Below are positions 45,430-53,900 of a stretch of 57,544 bases of DNA, one piece after another. Below the pieces are notes generated by a model. The model did no database searches. It was not told the origin of the DNA and saw nothing but the letters and a program-made list of their open reading frames with translations. The position numbers were made by a program, and so were the translations under genes. Origin of the DNA: Flavobacteriales bacterium (GTDB lineage: Bacteria > Bacteroidota > Bacteroidia > NS11-12g > UBA9320); NCBI GenBank assembly GCA_020635455.1, contig JACJZT010000011.1:1-57544 (forward strand), in the 5' to 3' direction. Position 1 is the first letter of the stretch; each line of letters begins with the position of its first letter.

Positions 45430-46896
45430 ATGAAAACACTTCTTCTTACCTTGTTTTCGATCTTTCTGTCCGGAACTCAGATCATGGCGCAGACAGAACA
45501 AACCGAATGGAACCAATTGTTGGGAGATGCCATGCTGGAATATTCAACCAATGAAGATTATACGGAAAAGACCTTGAGCTCATTGAGTTTTTTCGAACAA
45601 AATTTCTCACTGGTTAATAAAAAAGGAGACGTTGAAGTAAGATTAAGCGTTAGGAAATACAGACCCGAAGACAATGATGTTTTTGACCAGTTCAGTGAAA
45701 ATATTATGGTACAAAAGTTGGTGAAGGATCAAAATTTTGACAACAATACTTTAAATATAATTGACGAAGACAAGTCGAGAGAATACTTTAATGCCAGACA
45801 CAGCAGCTTCAACTACGGGCCTCTGGACGAAAAGCTAAAAACGGGCCAGAAGAATTATTTCCTTTTTCAGTTTAGCGATAAAAAATACTTTGTAAGCACT
45901 TTGGTGCTACATAGTAAAAATATGGCTGATGCGGATGAGGTGAATGATGTTTACGAAGCGGCATCTTTCCTGATTTTTTTAAACAAGGACGAACTCCTTC
46001 TTAACGCCATTAACAGCAGAGACCTGAAAATGGTAGAAGACCTGCTTCAGCGAGAAGCCAACCCAAACACAACGGATGATATCGGGCAAGCCATTCTTAA
46101 TTTTTGCATTAACACGAACGATAAGGAAACTGACGTACAGCTTCAAATACTGGAGACCATGTTGAAAAACGGAGCGGATCCTAACTTTGGGGGAAGTTTT
46201 GGTACGCCTGCCATTATTCCGGCTGCCTCGCACAATGCTATAAAATCGGTGGAATTACTTTTAAAATATGGTGCAGATCTTTATTCGGAAGCAAGAGGTA
46301 AAAATGCCCTCGACTATGCCAGGGCTAATGAAAAAAAGGAAATGACTGACTTCCTGGAAAAGGAGATGGCCAAATCACCTCTGATAAAACCATCGGTAAA
46401 GGAAAAGTCTAAACTTACTTACAACGTGAACTTTTATGGCAATAAGTATCAGTTTATTATTGATATTTCTCAAACTGAACCCATGGTTGCCTTCGACTGG
46501 GCAATGACCTTAAACAATAAACCAAACAAGAATGGAAACATAACCATTAACTCTGAGGCCCTTGAAAATGGATATAAACTTTATAATTTATTTGAAAACG
46601 GGGAAATAATTCTCGACGACAATACGACTTGTGTTTGGGTAAGTAAGCGATTGTTTGAAGACATTGCCAAAGAAGATTACATCAACAACATTCAGTATTC
46701 GAACGATGAAAGCAGCAATCTTTTGGTAGAGTTTACCAGAAGGGAAACACTGGCTCTGAAAAATGGAAGCAGGGTTAAAACTCAATTATGGACCTTGGAA
46801 AACGGATATAAAATTTGGGTACTGGATGATATTAACAATCGATTGATCATGAAAATGGACCTGGGATGGACCATTGAAATCGATGCCATTCAGTAG
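45430..46896 (+). CDS. Exported ankyrin-repeat protein
   Basis: The 488-residue protein has a signal peptide ending near residue 21 (IMAQT). Residues about 190-320 carry three to four ankyrin repeats (LLNAINSRDLKMVEDLLQRE, then ETMLKNGADPNFGG, VELLLKYGADLY). The first 170 residues and the last 160 are beta-rich domains that I do not recognise. It should act in the periplasm or at the surface as a protein-binding scaffold. Its stop overlaps or abuts the start of the WD40-caspase gene, so the two proteins probably work together. Confidence 0.85.
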   Translation: MKTLLLTLFSIFLSGTQIMAQTEQTEWNQLLGDAMLEYSTNEDYTEKTLSSLSFFEQNFSLVNKKGDVEVRLSVRKYRPEDNDVFDQFSENIMVQKLVKDQNFDNNTLNIIDEDKSREYFNARHSSFNYGPLDEKLKTGQKNYFLFQFSDKKYFVSTLVLHSKNMADADEVNDVYEAASFLIFLNKDELLLNAINSRDLKMVEDLLQREANPNTTDDIGQAILNFCINTNDKETDVQLQILETMLKNGADPNFGGSFGTPAIIPAASHNAIKSVELLLKYGADLYSEARGKNALDYARANEKKEMTDFLEKEMAKSPLIKPSVKEKSKLTYNVNFYGNKYQFIIDISQTEPMVAFDWAMTLNNKPNKNGNITINSEALENGYKLYNLFENGEIILDDNTTCVWVSKRLFEDIAKEDYINNIQYSNDESSNLLVEFTRRETLALKNGSRVKTQLWTLENGYKIWVLDDINNRLIMKMDLGWTIEIDAIQ

Positions 46897-46898
46897 TG

Positions 46899-49800
46899 AT
46901 GGTGTCCTTAAGAATATTTTTCTTTACATACGCTTTAGCTTTCGTTTTACAGAGCTATGCTCAAAAACCCAAACTAATTGTTAATCTGGGACATACCGAA
47001 CCGGTAGAAAAATTATTCCTTACCGATGATCAAAAATATCTGGTAAGTTGTGGTCGAACGGAAGTAAAAGTGTGGGATTATCAAACCGGACGCCTTATAA
47101 GAAACATTTACAATTGCGGTGAAGACTTTGCTTTATCGCACTCAGGGAAATACTATGCCAGTAAGGGTGGTGTTTATTTTTTTAAAAACGATTCTCTTAT
47201 TTCGAAACTCAATAATACTTCTGATAAACACCTGGCCCTTTCCATTACAGACGAATACGTATTGTTTAGCGATGGTCTTTACACAATAAAAGGCATGAAG
47301 CTCATTGCAAAAAATTTATATGGTGTATTTTCAAAAGACGGTAAGTATGTATTATCCAACGATCGCGTCTATGACCTAAAAAGACGTAAGATAATTTCAC
47401 GATATGTTTATTCAATGGGAGCGTTTGATGCCCAAAACATGCGACGATCCGAATTAAAAACAGGAAGAGACGATTCGGATAAAGTTGATACGATCAACCT
47501 GTATTCATGCATGAACCAGCAGCTGGTTAAGCAGATCTTTCACAAACCTCAGGATGGGTATGTTAACTCCCCTCAAATACTTTCCTTTAATGAAAGCTAT
47601 CTGGCTACCGGGGGGGCTTACAAATATTACATCGCAAAACCCAACCAGAAAGATACCACCATAAAAATTTTTGATCTGGAGACCGGCAGGTTGTTAAAAG
47701 TACTTCCGGGACATGAAATTGGTGTAACAGCAATGATTTACAGCAAAGACGGCAAATTGATCAGTTCAGGAGAAGACAGGATCATAAAGGTGTGGGATAT
47801 AAATACAGGAGCACTCTTTATGAAAATGGGCGGTTTGACCACAGGGGTCAATAAAGTAGTATTTCTAAAGGACGGTTATACTCTGGCGTCAACCGGAGAT
47901 GCCCCACGTTTATGGAATTTAAAACTGGGTAAAATGAGCAGGAGGTTTATAGGGCACAACGATGTGGTATCAGATATTGCCATAACACCCGATCAAAACT
48001 CGATCATATCCTGCAGTTTTGATAAGACCATTAGAGTTTGGAACCTTAGATCGGGAGCTGTTCAGAATGAATGGAAAGCTCATTCGAATCGCATTTTTGA
48101 CCTTACTCTCAATGAAGATGGTAAAAGCTTTGTAACAACTACATCAACCGGAGGAATTCCCGACAGGTTGGGAATGGACCGAACAGCACTTGATAAAAAA
48201 TTCACTTTTGCCAAATGGAATGCAGAAACAAACAGAAAGATCCTGACAGGATACGCAAAAGGACATTCCCAAATCAGTCCTGACGGTAAATTACTGGCGT
48301 GTTTCAGGGAAGGTTTCTCACAAACAACCTCTGAAATGCAGGACGGATACACATCAAGGATCCTGGTCCTTGATTATTATACCGGAAAAAAAATATACGA
48401 GATGCCCATCCGGGGTGCTTATGTTGATTATCATAATGTTTCGCCTTGTTTTTCATTTTCACGAGATTCAAAAACACTTTACTGGACGTACCAAAATACT
48501 CTGATCGCTACGGATCTCGACTCAACCTTATGGAGATTTGACCTTCCTGCAGATGTTGCCGTGACTTCAGTTTCGATCCAAAAAGACGAAAAAAGGATGG
48601 CGTTGGGATGCGTTAATCACGATATTTACCTTTTTGACCTCAGGAATAAAAAGATAACGGATACGCTTAAAGGACACCAGGCAGAAGTTTTAAGTCTTGA
48701 TTTCAGTCCGGTTGAAAATCGCCTTGTAAGTTCGGGAATGGATGCCCAAATCAAGTTATGGGATCTTTCATCCAAAAAAGAGATCGTGTCGTTTATTGCC
48801 ATTAATGGAAGCGATGAATACATTACCTATTCGCCTGACGGGTATTACATGAGCAGTCCGGGAGCAAATAAAGCAATACATTTTTTAATGGAAGATGAGA
48901 TCTTTCTTTTTGATCAGTTTGACCTTAAATACAACAGACCCGACACCATATTGCATAAACTTGGCTACAATCTGCCTGAAATACACGACCTGTATAAAGA
49001 AGCATATTTAAAAAGGTTAAAGAATTCAAACCTCGAACTCACCGACCTCGACCAGAAGTTTAGGATCCCTGAAATTGACAGCATTGAAATTGAACCGGAT
49101 CGCACAAATCCGGAATCATTACGGATAAAATTAAATGCATCCTGCAAATACCCAGGGCAGCCTGAACGTTTATATATTTGGGTAAATGATGTGCCTTTTT
49201 ATGGAAAGAACGGGAGGACTTTAGAAAAAAGTAATGGTAAAGTTATATTCTTCGATACCATCAGGATGTCGGAAGGCTTAAATAAGCTTCAGGTAAGTGT
49301 AGAAGACAATCACGGAACTGAAAGCTTTAAAAAAACCTCTTATTTTCAAAACAATGGGTCGCAAAGGGAATATAAACTTCATCTTGTTTGTATAAGTATA
49401 AACGAATACGCAGATCAAACGTATAATTTGAAATATGCCGTTAAAGACGGAAGAGATGTACTTGCCAGTTTTTCAGAAAATCTAAACAAGATGGAAAGCA
49501 AAAAAATATGGGTTGATAGTTTATTCAACCGGGTAGCTGTTCTTGAAAATATTATAAAAATAAAAAAACAACTCTTAAAAGCAGATGTGAACGATATGGT
49601 GATCGTTTTTTTAAGCGGTCACGGTGTCCTGGATTCTAAACTTAGATTTTATTTTGCGACCCAGAATATGAATTTTGAAAAACCTGAACAGTATGGTTTG
49701 GAATATGAAATTCTAGAATCGCTGCTCGACAGCATTCCACCCAGAAAAAAACTTTTGCTGATCGATGCTTGTCACAGTGGTGATATTGATAAATCCCTGC

Positions 49801-50222
49801 AAAATGAAATTCCCTTTCAAACCAAAGACACAAATTCTTTGGTGAATGTAGTTTTCAATGGCAGTAAAGGAAGTCGATTTTTGAATCTAAGATCAAACTC
49901 ATCAAAAGTAACGGATGGCTTTGAACTCATGCAAGACCTGTTTACCAACCTGAACAGGGGGTCCGGAACAGTAATACTTTCAGCGTCAGCCGGAAACAGT
50001 TATGCACTTGAAAGCGAACAGTGGAAAAACGGTGTATTTACCTATAGTATTTTGTTTGGCTTAAGTGAGATGAACGCTGATAAAAACCTTGACGACAAGA
50101 TAAGTGTAAATGAACTTAAAGAATATGTCGGCCAAAAAGTAAGTGAATTAACCGATGGAGCTCAGAAACCAACTTCAAGACAACAAAATCTTGAATTTGA
50201 CTGGATCATCCGCAATAAATGA
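46899..50222 (+). CDS. Exported WD40-repeat protein with C-terminal caspase-like (C14) domain
   Basis: Two in-frame starts exist, GTG 46896 and ATG 46899; ATG is preferred, giving 1107 residues. A signal peptide (about 1-22, ending SYAQ) is followed by two sets of WD40 repeats (about 30-640; HEIGVTAMIYSKDGKLISSG, IKVWDINTG, IRVWNLRSG). A linker domain and a caspase-like domain (about 825-1105) follow, with catalytic His908 in LSGHGV and Cys958 in LIDACHSGD. Prokaryotic caspase homologues are cysteine peptidases cleaving after basic or acidic residues. Export makes an intracellular defence role unlikely. The substrate may be selected by the propellers or the ankyrin partner. Confidence 0.92.
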   Translation: MVSLRIFFFTYALAFVLQSYAQKPKLIVNLGHTEPVEKLFLTDDQKYLVSCGRTEVKVWDYQTGRLIRNIYNCGEDFALSHSGKYYASKGGVYFFKNDSLISKLNNTSDKHLALSITDEYVLFSDGLYTIKGMKLIAKNLYGVFSKDGKYVLSNDRVYDLKRRKIISRYVYSMGAFDAQNMRRSELKTGRDDSDKVDTINLYSCMNQQLVKQIFHKPQDGYVNSPQILSFNESYLATGGAYKYYIAKPNQKDTTIKIFDLETGRLLKVLPGHEIGVTAMIYSKDGKLISSGEDRIIKVWDINTGALFMKMGGLTTGVNKVVFLKDGYTLASTGDAPRLWNLKLGKMSRRFIGHNDVVSDIAITPDQNSIISCSFDKTIRVWNLRSGAVQNEWKAHSNRIFDLTLNEDGKSFVTTTSTGGIPDRLGMDRTALDKKFTFAKWNAETNRKILTGYAKGHSQISPDGKLLACFREGFSQTTSEMQDGYTSRILVLDYYTGKKIYEMPIRGAYVDYHNVSPCFSFSRDSKTLYWTYQNTLIATDLDSTLWRFDLPADVAVTSVSIQKDEKRMALGCVNHDIYLFDLRNKKITDTLKGHQAEVLSLDFSPVENRLVSSGMDAQIKLWDLSSKKEIVSFIAINGSDEYITYSPDGYYMSSPGANKAIHFLMEDEIFLFDQFDLKYNRPDTILHKLGYNLPEIHDLYKEAYLKRLKNSNLELTDLDQKFRIPEIDSIEIEPDRTNPESLRIKLNASCKYPGQPERLYIWVNDVPFYGKNGRTLEKSNGKVIFFDTIRMSEGLNKLQVSVEDNHGTESFKKTSYFQNNGSQREYKLHLVCISINEYADQTYNLKYAVKDGRDVLASFSENLNKMESKKIWVDSLFNRVAVLENIIKIKKQLLKADVNDMVIVFLSGHGVLDSKLRFYFATQNMNFEKPEQYGLEYEILESLLDSIPPRKKLLLIDACHSGDIDKSLQNEIPFQTKDTNSLVNVVFNGSKGSRFLNLRSNSSKVTDGFELMQDLFTNLNRGSGTVILSASAGNSYALESEQWKNGVFTYSILFGLSEMNADKNLDDKISVNELKEYVGQKVSELTDGAQKPTSRQQNLEFDWIIRNK

Positions 50223-50225
50223 ACA

Positions 50226-50597
50226 TTAAGGAACCACCTGAACAAAATAGATGTTTCTGTCAAGGCTTTGGGTCTCGCAATCATCACCTGCTGTAGCGCT
50301 TTTAAGTATAATGGTATCCACGCCTATTTGCTTTGCCAGAAAAACGAAGGCTGAGGTGCGGTCACAACCATCACAGTCATCAGGTCCGTCGTCTACAATA
50401 ACGTCATCCTTATAGTTTAAACTTTTAATAGAACTGCTGTCGGAGATGCAATAAAAACAACACGAATTAGTGATATAATAGAGTTTCAACTCTTCACCAA
50501 TTTTAATCTTATACCTTGATTGATTCGCATATTCTTTATGATTTTCTGTGCAGGATGCATAAAGCATAAAACTCATTATGACGAATGCAATCTTCAT
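50226..50597 (-). CDS. Small Cys-rich lipoprotein, possibly chagasin-like
   Basis: The 123-residue protein has a lipoprotein signal (Cys16 in LYASCTEN). The mature part has six further cysteines in pairs or clusters (NSCCFYC, DDCDGC, GDDCE). Its strand order, with KIGEELKLYYITNSC, SAFVFLAKQIGVDTIILK and a final strand, recalls the chagasin (I42) cysteine-peptidase inhibitors, but the defining loops are not clear. It converges with the caspase-like gene and leaves three bases between stops. It could be an unrelated Ig-fold lipoprotein; function is uncertain. Confidence 0.6.
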   Translation of the reverse strand: MKIAFVIMSFMLYASCTENHKEYANQSRYKIKIGEELKLYYITNSCCFYCISDSSSIKSLNYKDDVIVDDGPDDCDGCDRTSAFVFLAKQIGVDTIILKSATAGDDCETQSLDRNIYFVQVVP

Positions 50598-50987
50598 AAA
50601 CGAACGGTTGAATTTATAAAAAAAAATTTAGTATTCCTTAAAATCATACAAATTTCTTTTGAATTTAAAGAAAAACGATCGAAAATACAGTTCTATCTGT
50701 TGAAACATCCTATTAAAACAATTCTAAGGATTTATAAGAGCAAATAGGTTCACTGGTTTAAAAAGTTTTGTCAAATGAAGTCAATATGAACCATATAATT
50801 TCTATTAATTGGAATAATATTTCAGGCCTGACAGGTTGCCGGCAATACAGCATAAAATATTTTTTTTGTAGATGTACCTCAAATACTAAAGTATAATTAA
50901 TTATTAATCAACAAGATAAAATTGTTAATAGATAATTTTCAAATAAATTAATTCACTAATTTGTACAAATAATTAACGGTACATCGT
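50598..50987. other. AT-rich intergenic region upstream of the giant surface protein
   Basis: This 390-base region has no convincing gene. It contains the palindrome TTGCCGGCAA (50836-50845) in an otherwise AT-rich context and a near-consensus TAATTTG (50957-50963) 24 bases upstream of the start codon of the 1775-residue protein. Confidence 0.5.
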
Positions 50988-53900
50988 ATGAAAAAACTTA
51001 GAAGATCTTCTTTAATCGTTTTGGTTCTATTGCTTTTAAAAATTGAAGTTTTTGGTCAATTATTTAACGGCTATTCTGTCTTAAACTCAGGCAGCGGCCC
51101 TTTTTCAAGCACAATTGCGGATTTTAATAAAGATGGAAAACCTGACATAGCAACTTCGAATTATAATTCAGCCAGTATTTCCGTGAGCTTTGGAAATGGA
51201 GACGGAACATTTGGCAGTCCTGTTTCATACTCCATTGCTGTTCAAAATTTAGGCGAGATAAAATCCGCAGATTTCAACAACGATACCTATCCCGATTTGG
51301 TGGTTGGAAGTTATGGATCACCCACAGGTACAAGCAACATTTATGTTTTGATCAACAATCAGAGCGGAGGTTTCCTCAGCCCGACCAACCCACTGATCAC
51401 ATTGGCATCGGGTAGCCTGAACCCTTTTACAATTGATGTTGGAGATATGAATAATGATAATAAAATGGATATTGTTTCGGCAAATTACTCAGGTAACAAT
51501 ATCAGTTTGTATGAGGGAAACGGAAACGGAACCTTTAACACTGCTCAAAGAACCAAAACACATCTTAATCCTTTTGGGGTATTGATGATAGATTTAAACA
51601 ATGACAATAAGAAAGATCTTGTAATTAGCTGTCAGGGTTCTGCTCAATTTGAATTTTTTAAAGGCAACCTTAGTTTTAATACTTTTCCAAAAATCATTAC
51701 TTACAATACAGGAACAAATCCGGGAGGAATCGCTGCTGGTGATTTCAACAAAGATGGAAAGATCGATCTCTGCATTCGTTCTAACTCAAATTCAGGCATT
51801 TATCTTCATCTTGGTAACGGGAATGATACATTTTATTATACAAAGACCATTAGTGCGGTGACCTCCGGTTATGGAATTGTTCTTAAAGACCTGAACAACG
51901 ATTCGAACCTGGATCTTGCCACGGGAAATTCCGGCGACAGCAGTGTCTCGGTTTTTCTGGGAAATGGTGATACTACTTTTCAATCGCGGCAGAATTTTGG
52001 GGTAAGGGGAGGTTCTGAAGGTTTAGTGAGTGGGGATATTAACAAAGACGGGAGAATGGATCTGATTGCTTCAAACCTTAACCTTGGAAGTGGCAACAAA
52101 ATTTCACTGCTTCTGAATAACGGACCACAAATAACCTACACCATCCTTTCATCATCAGGCAGCCATGGAAGCATTTCTCCATTAGGAAGTACACAGGTAA
52201 ATCAGAATGGAAGCCAACTTTATACCTTTACACCCAGTTCGGGATACACAGTTGATTCGGTAATTATCGACGGAACTTATATAGGTTACCCACCTTCCTG
52301 GACCTTTTCAAATGTAACGGCCAATCATACCATCCGGATTACCTTTAAGGTATCAAATTACATGTTGAGTTTTAACGGTTCGGATGAACGTGTTTCACTT
52401 GGAACTCCTTTAATTACAGGTACCGGAGATTTCAGCATTAGTGCCTGGGTCTACACCCCGGATGCACAAAAAGCAAATGATATTGCCGGCAATTACAATT
52501 ACCCCGGTGGAACCTCAGGGGTGGAATTCTATATTTATCAGGGAAAATTATTTTCATACATAAGCAGTTATCTCAGTGGAGGAAGCATATTGTCGAACAC
52601 CTGGTATTTTGTTGCCATGACCAGACAATCAGGGCTGGTAAGGCTTTATATAAATGGGGTTGAAGTTGCGAGTGGAAATCAGGCAGCCTCCATTGGAAAC
52701 GGGTTCAATTTCACCTTAGGAAATCACCCATCCACAAATATTGAACAATTTCTGGGATACATGGATGAAGTGCGTATTTATTCCAGAGCACTTTCTGTAA
52801 CCGAACTCAATCAAATCTATACCGATCAGGGCAATTTGGTCAACACTTCCAATTTTCTTGTCCACCTGCCAATGAATGAAGGTTCCGGACTAAATGCATG
52901 GAATCATTATCAGAATACTCCATACGGTACCATAACACGAACCTCTCAATGGGCTGTTTCTACAACACCTAACGTTAACTCCTCAAATGGCCCCGGATTC
53001 GAATTAAGCATGCAGAATCTGGAATTCGACAGTGTTCTTTTGAATTTTGAATACACACGTTCAGTTTATATCCGAAACTCAGGGGATGATTCATTAAAAG
53101 TAACAAACGTAATCCTGCAGGATACGTGTTTTTCGGTAAGCAGTGATTCATTTTGTATAGCGCCTGGAGATTCATTCTTACTATACCTCACATTTAAACC
53201 TTGTGGTCAGGGTTATAAAAGTACTGAGGCCATATTTTATCATAATGGAGGTTCAAGTCCTGATACGATTCATTTATCAGGTTATGGAGAAGGAGGTGTT
53301 ATCAGCCTGCAACATCTGGAACAATTGTGTGGATGCAGCCTTAACAGCGGTTCATTTTTCAATGGGTCTGTGGGATGTATTTCAGGATCCGGAGGCAGAG
53401 TGTACGGCACTTCCAATGGCGGTAACACATGGACCTTGATCAATACCGGGGTAAACAACATCCTAACCGGAATTCGACTAATTGGCAATGCAGCTTTCAT
53501 AACCGGTTCAAACGGGCTGATCTGCGTTTCCTATAATGGCGGACTTAACTGGACGCCCTTTACAACGAATACTTCCGAAACCTTTTATGGCCTATCCTTT
53601 ACAAACGCCTCCTATGGTTTTGCCGTTGGTGGAAATGGAACCATATGTCGTTATACCAGTGGGAACTGGTACCCATACAGTTTGGGAACATCCGTTAATT
53701 TTTACGGCGTATATGCGTATGGCAGAACTGCTTATGCAGTAGGTGGAAACGGAACCATTTGTCGTTACATCGATGGATCCTGGGTGCCTAAAAATACAGG
53801 GATAAATGCCGACCTTTATGATGTAGCCTTTACAGATGAACTTTATGGGTTTGCGGTTGGGCAGAATGGTACAATATGTAGAACGCTGAATGGCGGACAA

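Noticed and set aside
46899..50222. Caspase-WD40 protein as an antiphage suicide effector
   Set aside because: It carries a signal peptide, as does its ankyrin partner, so both act outside the cytoplasm.
50520..50747. 75-residue plus-strand ORF
   Set aside because: It overlaps the minus-strand lipoprotein gene, is rich in Lys and Phe as expected for AT-rich noncoding DNA, and shows no motif.
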